From: JANWVO01 sp964458495
Lineage (GTDB): Bacteria; Acidobacteriota; Terriglobia; Bryobacterales; Bryobacteraceae
Direction of reading: 5' to 3'
Length of the DNA: 64,000 nucleotides
NCBI GenBank assembly: GCA_964458495.1
Contig: CAYWJB010000016.1
Span: 12,748 to 76,747 of the forward strand
Within the stretch, counting starts at the first letter, position 1, and each line of letters opens with the position of its first letter. The position numbers and the translations under genes are program-made. The notes beneath the pieces were generated by a model. It ran no database searches, had not been told where the DNA came from, and saw nothing but the letters and a program-made list of their open reading frames with translations. Of the stretch, positions 9,501-17,494 are shown in pieces.

Positions 9501-9664
9501 CTCGGCTTCGGGTGAACTCCTTGCGGAAATTCCCCTTGCATGAAAACCATCAGCACCGTGAATGGCCGGTTGGTCTGCGCCGCGCCCGAGGCTTCGTAAA
9601 CCGTGATGCTGTTGTCCAGCGCCAGCAAAGGCAGACAAGCGAGCAACAGAACGATTTTTCTCAT
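6578..9664 (-). CDS. Very large secreted protein of unknown function, possibly lyase-like
   Basis: 1,028 residues with an N-terminal signal peptide (MRKIVLLLACLPLLALD). Residues about 20-115 look like an all-beta domain with KSRWPDGSILSAFVSF, reminiscent of the N-terminal barrel of exo-rhamnogalacturonan lyase (YetA-like) proteins. The middle (about 120-790) is rich in Trp and Tyr and could be an alpha/alpha-toroid. Residues about 799-875 form a beta module with TLTVCSGGRGYWGT. The last 90 residues resemble a fibronectin III fold (DGLAPGEYRYRVTC). Last gene of a three-gene secreted cassette; its ATG overlaps the previous stop (ATGA, 9661-9664). The enzymatic role is a guess from fold resemblance. 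Family unrecognised. Confidence 0.7.
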   Translation of the reverse strand: MRKIVLLLACLPLLALDNSITVYEASGAAQTNRPFTVLMVFMQGEFPQGVHPKPRIQGLAAPAWQVDVKSRWPDGSILSAFVSFSISLPANGQTTVDFVADPNACHLGDQQTCENASLDQSGMLNFLGGAWNAQIRGTANSISYLTDARTMISAGAWRYWLRGPVVTRVIVEDMTPALAHDFGWRWDGSAWQAPTDENQKGIHPLFELSFYPGWNGVETGFILEAPWRTRFIQANTGGARAAFQFFLEFLAGNPATVVYSKANYNLTSKGGVSYWAWSGAAPGNVVVDRNLPYLVATRVLPPYDTRIQISTSKINTYLNQWPGNVGTDDQGRPDPRSCASKNPCAYIKTDMPGTGDSDNFGILPGFHISYLYAMGDSRFSVAMRLQAYERMILGSADAAVTIPIHTRESYTNMSPALRNYLNWPEDQSTPAFGRIYSVTSQYDGRSSMYENTGAYPAVYVCSNCPATNQPWIPDAAHWPSLFSVPYLLTGRYVYLSTLQQSAAQHLGGGHPGYDRHYDFGLTYDANNPRSSARVIKEVYWAFLLSPDSPERNYFASKLRNIDASFEGAFDIRDGLYSSQALSDCRGANVWNSTSTFNSTHPTSRPNGQRKVFTALWDTFTNVTSVTVNGQAKTFGIYGQDSGKDWYWLPGTGLVIQDPAAEPLSSSDTLAVSYSYGKSATPWCKGYAMMGNLTNPLALLGLGQFWADMEGALGATGNPPWMVSYLSMHLGWARQTRALAVNGGYLFEKSAAKLGKFYVDGMLHPRKPVLYSGAYRTPTSDGLGLITTWERYIAVRNPPVALTSSITAGATSFSINCNVQAPGCVGLMNDAVIKVDDEYIHICGRSASGSTTTLTVCSGGRGYWGTKAAPHTTASTINAEWRVLGDGLSGHSYANLWVNALALFHDVEGALGSGLEAYQRAIGMGAGLQLRANDVRYALVPRVEPYRLKVITSPGRAEIQYDAPSLAACRYAVTTGYFTTSDDSSDTADRGGPRTRRIVLDGLAPGEYRYRVTCDTGRLIGSFTVAPAP

Positions 9665-10671
9665 CGTTCCAGACCTCGATCCAAAGAAAAAAGAACGTAA
9701 TCCAGCTGGAGCTTTTTCACCGCCGCCTCATTCGTCTTCATCGAGACCTGAAGGCTCCTCAGCAACGGGTCAAAATAGGATCCACCGATATTGAACGTGC
9801 AGCCAGACTCGCAAACACTGTATTCAGTGCCGCGGTCTATGCTCACATAAAAGCGGTATGCAGCGCTGCCGTCGCTTCTGATCTTCCAGACGTGCCAATC
9901 GGTTCCCGGGGCTACGCCTGTATCCACGAGTGTTCCCCAAACATTGGCACTGCCCGTGACATACAACATCAGATTCGTGTCCGTTCCCGCCAGATAGCGC
10001 ACACCAGTACTGATGGGAGGATCCCCGCTCCCGGATCCGAAGGCAAGCAACAGCCGGCTGTTGGCGGCGTCTCCCGCATCCGGCAGCCGGAACCGCACCC
10101 GGATCTCCCAGGGCGCTGTCGTGCGGCTGTAGAGCCCGTACTGCGGCGACGACAGCTGCCCCAGATCTGCGGAAAACCGCACCTCGTTGCCGCTGGTGCC
10201 CGTTGTCGCCAGCTGGGCGATGCTTGCATCCAGTGCGTCCGCCCCTGTGGGCGCGGGATTGTTCAGCGCCGTGGATCCGGCGGTTCTCGAAAACAGGAAG
10301 CCGCCCTCGCTCCACGGGTTCGTGTTGTAGGGAACCCCGATGAAGTCCATCGTGCCGCTGACATACCGTGTATCGGGGATTCCGGTGGACCCGCTTCCCC
10401 CTGCCAGGATCGGCGTCCATGTGTCGGGGCCCGTGCACAAGTAAAGATTCTGCCCCGGCGCCGTGTCGGTCTTGAAAAAGGCTTGCCCCACAGCGCAGAC
10501 GGCCGGAAGGCTGCTCCCTTTCTGGATCGGTGCCGTCGCTTGCGCAGACCCGAAATCCACGCTCGATGCGGTCAACGTGCCCAGTACGTGCATGTTGCCA
10601 TTCACAGTCACCGCCAGCAACAGCGCTGCTGTTGCCAGCGAAACCGCCGCCAGGTTCATCCATCTTCTCAC
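9661..10671 (-). CDS. Secreted protein with Cys-pair module and LamG-like domain
   Basis: 336 residues starting at GTG 10671 behind an AGGAGG ribosome site. A hydrophobic export segment (residues 5-23) is followed by a short module with Cys59, Cys79 and Trp85, where Tyr sits two before the second Cys (LYLC). The same spacing occurs in the next protein upstream. Residues about 140-336 look like a concanavalin/LamG-type jelly roll, with PWEIRVRFRLPDAGDA and WHVWKIRSDGSAAYRFYVSI, a fold usually used for carbohydrate or ligand binding. Middle gene of the secreted cassette. No catalytic motif was seen. Confidence 0.7.
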   Translation of the reverse strand: MRRWMNLAAVSLATAALLLAVTVNGNMHVLGTLTASSVDFGSAQATAPIQKGSSLPAVCAVGQAFFKTDTAPGQNLYLCTGPDTWTPILAGGSGSTGIPDTRYVSGTMDFIGVPYNTNPWSEGGFLFSRTAGSTALNNPAPTGADALDASIAQLATTGTSGNEVRFSADLGQLSSPQYGLYSRTTAPWEIRVRFRLPDAGDAANSRLLLAFGSGSGDPPISTGVRYLAGTDTNLMLYVTGSANVWGTLVDTGVAPGTDWHVWKIRSDGSAAYRFYVSIDRGTEYSVCESGCTFNIGGSYFDPLLRSLQVSMKTNEAAVKKLQLDYVLFSLDRGLER

Positions 10672-10684
10672 GTCTGCTTCCTCC

Positions 10685-12085
10685 TTAGAATCCCCTCACC
10701 ACCCTCGCGTTGTAGGAAAGCCCGTCCGGTATCGCCACCGATGCCGCCGTGAAATTGCAGAGCCTCACCACCACCGCGTCCGCCGCGCTGTACATCATCC
10801 CGGCGATGCCTGCCGGCAGGGAGCCCGGCATCCCCCCCGCCAGCGTCTCCCCGGGGGCTGCTCCCGGCGCCGGGATGTTTTGCTCGACGCATTCGCCCCC
10901 GTTCACCGTCCCGAAATTCAGACTCGCGGAATAAAATGCCTGGCTCGCCACGCTGCCGCCGGCTGCGATCCGCACCGGGTCCGTCGCCGTCCCGCTTCCC
11001 TCCAGTCCCGCCCCGAAATAAATCGTGCCCCCGCACGGGCCGCTCGTGCCGTCCGCTCGGACGCAATCCGACGCCGCGCCACTCACAAACCCCAGCACCC
11101 CGTTAGACAACCTCACGACTCCGCTCCCGCTTGCCCTCTTCAGGGTCTTGCCGCTCGTCCCCTGAAAAAGCGCCACCTCGCCGTCGGCGCTCCCCACAGG
11201 TCCGCTCACGTCGCCGCTCCCGGTCCCGCACGCCGCCCCCGCTGAAACCACGTTCCCGTTGGCGTCGAACTTCGCGCAATCGTTCGCCGCCGCGGTTCCG
11301 CTGAACAGCTGGATCTTCGGTCCGTTCCCCTGTAACGCCGACGGCGCAATCTGGCTCAGCGCCAGCTGCCCCGCAATCTGGCTGAAACTGTAATCGCCCG
11401 CCTGCGCCGTCACGGCGCCCGTCCGCCCGAACACCGAACTCACCGCTCCGCCGCTGCTCCCGCCTCCGCCAGTCGCGTTCACCACACACCGCCCGGACTG
11501 CGCCACCAGGAAGCTCACCGTCACCCGGTTTGCATCCACCACCCGGACGCTGTCCGGGATCACTGTCTGCCCGGCAGAATCGGTGCAGCCCACCAGCACG
11601 CTTTGCGTTTCCAGGTTGTGATCCAGGTTCAGTACCGTCGCACTTGTGAAATTCAGGCTGAAGTTCTCCGCGCCCGCACCACAAGGCGCATTGGCCGAGA
11701 CCAGGTTCCCGTTCTCGTCGAACTGCGCGCAGTCGCCCGCCTGCACCGTCCCCCCGCCGAACGCCTGCAGCAGCGTCCCCGTTCCCATCTTGCCCGAGAC
11801 CCCGCTCACTTCGCTTAATTGGTGACCGTGCGGCGCCGCCGCCACCCACGCGCCGGCCTCGTTGCAAACGTAGAAGCCCGCCGCCGGCCCGGCGGTCACC
11901 ACCACAGCCTCCCCGGACGTGCAGCTGGCCGGCAACGCCGCCGCCACGCGCGCCGGCTTCGTCCTCGGATATGCGCTGAAATCCGCCTCGCGGCCCTGCG
12001 TCGGCAGATGAATCTTGCTTTGGCCCCACATCGCCCCGGCGCAGATCAGTGCCATCCACGCCGTCTTAACCGTCTGCTTCCGCAC
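10685..12085 (-). CDS. Secreted repeat protein with tail-fibre-like motif
   Basis: 466 residues from GTG at 12085. The AGGAGG just upstream makes this start better than the ATG 18 bp before it, which contains that ribosome site. A signal peptide (AWMALICAGAMWGQ) precedes a Cys-pair module (Cys55, Cys74, Trp80, FYVC) shared with the next gene. Two internal repeats read DCAQFDENGNLVSANAPCG (about 118-136) and DCAKFDANGNVVSAGAACG (about 269-287). VFGRTGAVTAQAGDYSF (about 218-234) is a motif common in phage tail fibres and acidobacterial surface proteins. It is Gly/Ala/Ser-rich and probably elongated. First gene of the cassette; 13 bp separate it from the next. Confidence 0.7.
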   Translation of the reverse strand: MRKQTVKTAWMALICAGAMWGQSKIHLPTQGREADFSAYPRTKPARVAAALPASCTSGEAVVVTAGPAAGFYVCNEAGAWVAAAPHGHQLSEVSGVSGKMGTGTLLQAFGGGTVQAGDCAQFDENGNLVSANAPCGAGAENFSLNFTSATVLNLDHNLETQSVLVGCTDSAGQTVIPDSVRVVDANRVTVSFLVAQSGRCVVNATGGGGSSGGAVSSVFGRTGAVTAQAGDYSFSQIAGQLALSQIAPSALQGNGPKIQLFSGTAAANDCAKFDANGNVVSAGAACGTGSGDVSGPVGSADGEVALFQGTSGKTLKRASGSGVVRLSNGVLGFVSGAASDCVRADGTSGPCGGTIYFGAGLEGSGTATDPVRIAAGGSVASQAFYSASLNFGTVNGGECVEQNIPAPGAAPGETLAGGMPGSLPAGIAGMMYSAADAVVVRLCNFTAASVAIPDGLSYNARVVRGF

Positions 12086-12303
12086 TCTCTGTCCCTCCTG
12101 CATCGCCGCCGCGCGCCTTCCTGGCGGCCCGCACAGAGCCTACGCGCCCTCCATCCGCCCCGCCCGCCCCAAACAACAGAATTCACTCAAAATGAAGCGG
12201 AAACATTTTCACCACCCCATGTCACGCTCCCGCTTCGCGCGCTGTGCTATCCTTCCACTAGGATGCGTCCGCCGCTCTTGCCGGCGGCCGCCCCCCGGAG
12301 GAG

Positions 12304-13704
12304 ATGTCGATTCCCGGCTCTGCCGATTCGCAGGGGCGCCCCGTGGACGTCCCTTCGGCTGAATTCCAGTCCCCCATCCGCCTGCTCCTCGTCGCATACG
12401 CATTCCCCCCCGTCGGCGGCATCACGGTGATGCGCGCCCTCAGCCTCGCCAAATACCTCCCCCAACACGGCTTCGATGTCCATGTCCTCTCCGCCAGCAA
12501 CGCCGGAGCACCCGCCCGCGATCCGGGCCTGCTCGCCCACCTGCCACCCTCCGTCACCCTCCATCGCGCCTTCTCCCCGGAACTTCCCTTTTACGCGCGC
12601 AAGCGCCTCTGGGATCTCGTCTCCGGGGGCCGTCACACCGCCGATGCCCGGGAGTCCTCCGCCCCCGCCTCCGGCTGGAAGTCCTTCCTTGCCCGCTCTG
12701 CCCGCCGGGTCTTTTCTCCGGATCCCCAGGTCGTCTGGGTCCCTAACGCCATCCGCGCCGCCAAGAGCATCATCCGCCGCCATCGCATTCATGCCGTCCT
12801 CGTCACCGCCCCCCCCTTCTCCGTCTTCCTGATCGGCAACTCCCTCAAACGCTCCTTCCCTTCCATCCGCCTCATCAGCGACTTCCGCGACGAGTGGCTC
12901 CGCTTCTACCTCACTGACTTCGAGTTCCTCCGCGACGAATTTATCCGCCGCCGCGCCCGGCAAATCGAACGCGAAACCGTCACCCTCTCCGATCTCGTCG
13001 TCGCCGTCACCGCATCCTCTCTTCGCGAAATCCGCTCCCGCTACCCGGAACTGCCCGACTCCCGATTCGCACTCGTCCACAACGGCTACGACCCCGACGC
13101 TCTCAAGCCTGTCTTCGATACCCGTCCGCAAGCCCCGGGCCCCAGAGACAAGGTCATCGTCACCCACATCGGCACCGCCTACCGCACCGCCTCCCCATCC
13201 TGGTACTTCCAGGCTCTCGACGGTCTCCCCCCCGAAATCCGCACTCGCATCGAAACCCGCTTCATCGGCCGCATCTCGGAAACCGAGCAACGGCTCCTCG
13301 CCACCCGGGGCCCGTCCGTCCGGATCCTTGGGTTCCTCCCACAACAGGAGGCCCTCCAGTGGATCGCCGACACCGACTACCTCCTGCTCACCATGACCAA
13401 CGAGTTCAGCCTGCCCGGCAAGCTTTTTGAATACCTCGCCTCCGGCAAGCCCATCATTGCCCTGTCCCCCGAGAACGGCGAGGTCGCCCGCCTCATCGCC
13501 GAGACCGGCGCCGGATGGTGTGTGCCGCACGACCATCCCGAGGCTGTCCGCGGTGTTCTCTCCGAGGCTGTCCGCCTCGCGCTCTCAGGCGAGGTCCCCT
13601 TCCACACCAACCGCGATGCGGTCGTCCGCTTCGAACGCCCCAGGCTTGCCGCCCTGTACGCCCGGCTCATCCGGGAGCGCCTTTTCGCCGATAGATTACA
13701 CTGA
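12304..13704 (+). CDS. GT4-family glycosyltransferase
   Basis: A 466-residue GT-B glycosyltransferase, probably transferring a sugar from a nucleotide donor during exopolysaccharide assembly. The N-terminal Rossmann domain starts LLLVAYAFPPVGGITVMRAL, typical of GT4 enzymes that take a polysaccharide acceptor. The C-terminal domain has the donor-binding region FSLPGKLFEYLASGKPIIAL, with Glu in the family's conserved E-x7-E area. The ribosome site GGAGGAG lies directly before the ATG, closer than usual, so a GTG start about 13 codons in is an alternative. It is followed by a UDP-sugar dehydrogenase and a polysaccharide deacetylase. Confidence 0.85.
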   Translation: MSIPGSADSQGRPVDVPSAEFQSPIRLLLVAYAFPPVGGITVMRALSLAKYLPQHGFDVHVLSASNAGAPARDPGLLAHLPPSVTLHRAFSPELPFYARKRLWDLVSGGRHTADARESSAPASGWKSFLARSARRVFSPDPQVVWVPNAIRAAKSIIRRHRIHAVLVTAPPFSVFLIGNSLKRSFPSIRLISDFRDEWLRFYLTDFEFLRDEFIRRRARQIERETVTLSDLVVAVTASSLREIRSRYPELPDSRFALVHNGYDPDALKPVFDTRPQAPGPRDKVIVTHIGTAYRTASPSWYFQALDGLPPEIRTRIETRFIGRISETEQRLLATRGPSVRILGFLPQQEALQWIADTDYLLLTMTNEFSLPGKLFEYLASGKPIIALSPENGEVARLIAETGAGWCVPHDHPEAVRGVLSEAVRLALSGEVPFHTNRDAVVRFERPRLAALYARLIRERLFADRLH

Positions 13705-13732
13705 GTTTTCATCCCTTCTGTGGAGACCCTAA

Positions 13733-15049
13733 ATGCCGGAATCCGCCCCGCTCCCTCCTCACGCAGAATCCCTCCTGAAGAAGATCCGCGCCCGCCAGGT
13801 CCGCGTCGGCGTCGTCGGCCTCGGATACGTCGGCCTCCCCCTTGCCGTCGAGTTCGCCAAGGCCGGATTCCATGTCACCGGCATTGATGTCTCCGCTCAT
13901 AAAGTGGAAGCCATCAATGCCGGCAGCAGCTATGTCCAGGACGTCTCCTCGGCCGATGTCCGCGCGCTCGTCGATCAAGGCTTCCTCCACGCCACCACGG
14001 ATTTCTCCGCCGTCGCCTCGCTCGACACCGTCAACATCGCCGTCCCCACGCCGCTGCGGAAAACCAAAGACCCCGACATGAGCTTCGTGGTCAACGCCGC
14101 ACAGGCGATCGCCGGTCATGTCCACCCCGGCCTTCTCGTCATCCTCGAATCCACCACCTACCCGGGCACCACCGAGGAACTCCTCCGGCCTATGTTCGAA
14201 GCCTCCGGCCTCAAGGCCGGCCACGACTTTTTCCTCTGCTTCTCTCCTGAACGCGTCGATCCGGGCAATCCAAATTTCCAGACGAAGAACATCCCCAAGG
14301 TCGTCGGCGGCATCACTCCCGCCTGCACGCAGGTTGGTGCTGCTTTCTACTCCATGGCGCTTGACACCGTCGTTCCAGTCAGTAACACCGTCGTCGCCGA
14401 AATGGTCAAACTGCTGGAAAACACCTTCCGAATGATCAACATCGGCCTCGTCAACGAACTGGCCGTCATGTGCCACCGCATGAATATCAACGTCTGGGAG
14501 GTCATCGACGCCGCTGCAACCAAGCCCTTCGGCTTCATGCCTTTCTATCCCGGCCCCGGCCTCGGCGGTCACTGCATACCGATCGACCCCTTCTACCTCT
14601 CCTGGAAATCCAAGCAGGCAGGCATCGAGGCCCGCTTCATCGAACTCGCCGGCCACATCAACGGCGATATGCCCCGCTACGTCGTCTCCCGCATCCAGGA
14701 CGCCCTCAACGACCACGCCAAACCCCTTCGCAATTCCCGCATCCACATCGCCGGCGTCGCATACAAGCGCGATATCGACGACGTCCGCGAATCCCCTGCC
14801 CTCGACGTCATCCACCTCCTCCTCCAGCGCGGCGCCGTCGTCTCCTACACCGATCCCTACGTCCCCGAACTCCGCCTCGATTCCGCCACCCTTCACTGCC
14901 TCCCCCTCGAGTGCCCTTGCGATTGCGCTGTCATCCTCACCGATCACCGCCGCTTCGACTACGACGCGCTCGTCCGCTCCGCTCCCCTCATCCTTGACAC
15001 GCGCAACGCCCTGAAGGGTCGCACCGAACCGCACATCCTTCGCCTCTGA
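13733..15049 (+). CDS. Nucleotide-sugar dehydrogenase (UDP-GlcNAc/ManNAc 6-dehydrogenase type)
   Basis: A 438-residue UDP-sugar 6-dehydrogenase making a UDP-uronic acid by two NAD-dependent oxidations. The NAD motif is GVVGLGYVGLPLA. The catalytic Cys lies in GGHCIPIDPFYLSWK, the WecC/WbpA/TviB pattern and not the UDP-glucose dehydrogenase type. CFSPERVDPGN and AYKRDIDDVRESPA are also diagnostic. Full length with N-terminal, central and C-terminal domains. It lies 28 bp after the glycosyltransferase and 2 bp before the deacetylase, which fits one exopolysaccharide operon. Confidence 0.92.
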   Translation: MPESAPLPPHAESLLKKIRARQVRVGVVGLGYVGLPLAVEFAKAGFHVTGIDVSAHKVEAINAGSSYVQDVSSADVRALVDQGFLHATTDFSAVASLDTVNIAVPTPLRKTKDPDMSFVVNAAQAIAGHVHPGLLVILESTTYPGTTEELLRPMFEASGLKAGHDFFLCFSPERVDPGNPNFQTKNIPKVVGGITPACTQVGAAFYSMALDTVVPVSNTVVAEMVKLLENTFRMINIGLVNELAVMCHRMNINVWEVIDAAATKPFGFMPFYPGPGLGGHCIPIDPFYLSWKSKQAGIEARFIELAGHINGDMPRYVVSRIQDALNDHAKPLRNSRIHIAGVAYKRDIDDVRESPALDVIHLLLQRGAVVSYTDPYVPELRLDSATLHCLPLECPCDCAVILTDHRRFDYDALVRSAPLILDTRNALKGRTEPHILRL

Positions 15050-15051
15050 GC

Positions 15052-15927
15052 ATGACCAACATCCTCACCATCGACGTCGAGGACTACTTCCACCCCACTG
15101 AAGTAAGTGCCTCCGTCCGCGCCTCGCAATGGGACGCACTCCCCTCGCGCGTCGAATACGCCACCTCGCTCGTCCTCGACCTCCTCGCCGAAGCGGGCGT
15201 CCGCGCCACCTTCTTCGTCCTCGGCTGGGTTGCCTCCCGGCACCCCGCCCTCATCCGCCGCATCGCCGAAGCTGGCCATGAAATCGCCTGCCACAGCTTC
15301 TCCCACGCCCTCGTCTACTCACTCACGCCGCAGGAATTTCGTGAAGACACCCGCGACGCCGCCGACGCCATCGCCCAGGCTGCCGGAGTCCGCCCCCGCG
15401 CCTACCGCGCCCCCAGCTTCTCCATCACATCCCGCTCCCTCTGGGCGCTCGAGATTCTCATCGAATGCGGCTTCGACACGGACTCCAGCATCTACCCCGT
15501 CCGCCACGACCGCTACGGCATCCCCTCCCACCCCGTCTTCCCCCACCGCATTTACACCCCCTCAGGGCCAGTCCTGGAAGTCCCTCCAGCCGCCGTCCCG
15601 CTCTCCCCGCGCCGCAACGCCCCCGCCGGCGGCGGAGCCTATCTCCGGCTCCTTCCGTCAGCCTACGTAGCCGCAGGCATCCGGCTCCTCAACAACACTC
15701 ACAACGCCCCCGCCTGCATCTACGCCCACCCATGGGAATTCGATCCGGCTCAGCCCCGCCTCGCCTCCGGCGCCATCGCCCGCATTCGCACCTATCTCGG
15801 CCTTCACTCCATGGCCCTCAAGCTCCGCCGCCTTTTAGCCTCATTCCCTTTCGACACGCTCGGCGCCGTCTGTCCCCCCGCCGGCGTCTACCCGCTTCTC
15901 CAGCCTCCCAGCCGCGGCATTTCCTAG
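15052..15927 (+). CDS. Polysaccharide deacetylase, XrtA/PEP-CTERM-associated type
   Basis: A 291-residue NodB-fold carbohydrate esterase that should remove N- or O-acetyl groups from an exopolysaccharide. The start ILTIDVEDYFHP holds the first metal/catalytic Asp pair. GHEIACHSFSHALVY gives the metal-binding H-x3/4-H pattern, and YRAPSFSIT supplies the conserved Arg. The sequence between follows the pattern of the XrtA-system deacetylases (TIGR03006) closely, including WALEILIECGFDTDSSIYPVRHDRYGIP. No signal peptide, as usual for this subgroup. An exosortase is expected elsewhere in the genome. Its 3' end overlaps the convergent barrel gene by 4 bp. Confidence 0.9.
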   Translation: MTNILTIDVEDYFHPTEVSASVRASQWDALPSRVEYATSLVLDLLAEAGVRATFFVLGWVASRHPALIRRIAEAGHEIACHSFSHALVYSLTPQEFREDTRDAADAIAQAAGVRPRAYRAPSFSITSRSLWALEILIECGFDTDSSIYPVRHDRYGIPSHPVFPHRIYTPSGPVLEVPPAAVPLSPRRNAPAGGGAYLRLLPSAYVAAGIRLLNNTHNAPACIYAHPWEFDPAQPRLASGAIARIRTYLGLHSMALKLRRLLASFPFDTLGAVCPPAGVYPLLQPPSRGIS

Positions 15928-17309
15928 AACCGGAACGCCGCCCCGCTCGGCGACCACGTCAGATGCGCCGAGACAAACCTCTGCCACCTCCGGGCGCTCC
16001 CCGCAGTGTCGAAATACGAATAACCCCCGTTGAATCCAAGGTGCAGTTCTCCCACCAATCTGAAGCCCGTGCTCGCGCCCACGGATCCGCTCGTCAGAGT
16101 CGTGTTCTGCAAAAGACCGCTCCACCGGTAATAACCCCCGAAGGTGCCCATGCTGAACCTGCCGATGCTCCTGCCAGCCGAACCGAATACCGCATCACGC
16201 CTCGAAGCCAGAATCGCTCCATTGCCAGGGTTCAGCCCGTGTGTATATCCGGCCGAGACCCCCCACTCGCGCCAGTTTCGGTGAATCGCCGCCGACCCCT
16301 GCCAACCGTAGAAGGATCTCTTTTGCACCTCAATCTGCGAACTCACCCCCAGCAGAGCGGCAATCGCCGGGTCGGTTTGCACAGCGCCCAGAAACTTCGT
16401 GTCCATCCGGAACACCCCTCCACTCAGGCTGACCGACGTCTGTGGCGAGAGCCGGTGCTCCAGCCCAACGCCCGCAAACTGCGCCCGGTTGTCCCCAAAC
16501 AGCTTCGGATACGAAAACTCGCTGTAGCCGTAACTGAACCCGATCTGCGTGTTTTGCCCAGGCTGGTATCCAGCCTGCCCGAACACCCCGTACGAATTCA
16601 GATCCCGCAACCCGGCTCCCTTTCTCCGCACAAAGTTCGCATGCGCGCCTCCTCCCAGAGACCACCGCAAACCCGGACGGAAATTCACGCCCCCGGAGGT
16701 GCCGTAGAAATGCACCCTGGAGCTGAACAGTTCGTTATCCACCAACCCGTTGCTGGCCAGATCCGAAACCGGCGTCCCCAGCAGCCCGGCGCTCGGCAGC
16801 AGCGCCGATCCCGCAATGCCAAACCCGCCAAAGATTCCTGCCGGCGCCCCAAAACCGAAGCCGCCCAGGCTGCTTCCGGCAAATTGCGTCGCGAACACGC
16901 CCACCCGGCCGGTCGCCCTGTGGCTCACTGTAACCCCCCCCACATGGCTCGCCCCTCCCCTGACTCCCTCGCCCGTCCACCGCTGGTAGTTCGCCGTGTA
17001 AAACCCGGCCACCGACGTCCGTTCCCACCCCCGCGCGCCGCTCAGGCCGGCCGATGCCCCGTACCCGTAAAAATCTCTCCTGAGGCCCGGGACACTTTGC
17101 GCGCCAAGCACCTGCGAATAACTTCCATTGGCCGAGACCCAAGGCCTGAACGCAATCCGCGAGGGAGGCATCCCCCCAGGATCGTCTGAGCCGAAAACTC
17201 CCCCAATGCCACCCACGCCCCACTGCCCGCTCGCCGTGCCCGACAGACCCAGCCACACAACCGCTGCCACCGCTCCCCGCCCCAGCCTTGCCAGTCCGCG
17301 TTGTCTCAT
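15924..17309 (-). CDS. Outer-membrane beta-barrel-like exported protein
   Basis: 461 residues from the ATG at 17309, preceded by GGAGGAGAGG. An upstream in-frame ATG lacks such a site. A signal peptide (LARLGRGAVAAVVWLGLSGTASGQ) is followed by short amphipathic beta strands with alternating aromatic residues and Gly-rich turns such as SFGYGYSEF-like segments, and the chain ends in a terminal Phe (GAAFRF), the classic outer-membrane assembly signal. No enzyme motif. Its position next to deacetylase and glycosyltransferase genes suggests a polysaccharide-export or surface role, but it is transcribed convergently, so linkage is uncertain. Confidence 0.7.
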   Translation of the reverse strand: MRQRGLARLGRGAVAAVVWLGLSGTASGQWGVGGIGGVFGSDDPGGMPPSRIAFRPWVSANGSYSQVLGAQSVPGLRRDFYGYGASAGLSGARGWERTSVAGFYTANYQRWTGEGVRGGASHVGGVTVSHRATGRVGVFATQFAGSSLGGFGFGAPAGIFGGFGIAGSALLPSAGLLGTPVSDLASNGLVDNELFSSRVHFYGTSGGVNFRPGLRWSLGGGAHANFVRRKGAGLRDLNSYGVFGQAGYQPGQNTQIGFSYGYSEFSYPKLFGDNRAQFAGVGLEHRLSPQTSVSLSGGVFRMDTKFLGAVQTDPAIAALLGVSSQIEVQKRSFYGWQGSAAIHRNWREWGVSAGYTHGLNPGNGAILASRRDAVFGSAGRSIGRFSMGTFGGYYRWSGLLQNTTLTSGSVGASTGFRLVGELHLGFNGGYSYFDTAGSARRWQRFVSAHLTWSPSGAAFRF

Positions 17310-17494
17310 GTCCTCTCCTCCGGCGTCGGCGGCGCACACTACCCCCGCGCCTTTTTTGCATTCCCCATTCTACGACGATCCCGCCTGCCCGCATCCCTTT
17401 GATGGTACTAGCGCTTCTGACATTCCGTACCCCTCCTGCCCCATCTCGCCGCCAGATGCCGGAAGCCGATCCGTTACACTGGAAGCAGACGGCA

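Noticed and set aside
10685..12085. Prophage remnant suggested by the tail-fibre motif
   Set aside because: No capsid, terminase, integrase or other phage gene is present, and signal peptides show the proteins are exported through the cell envelope.
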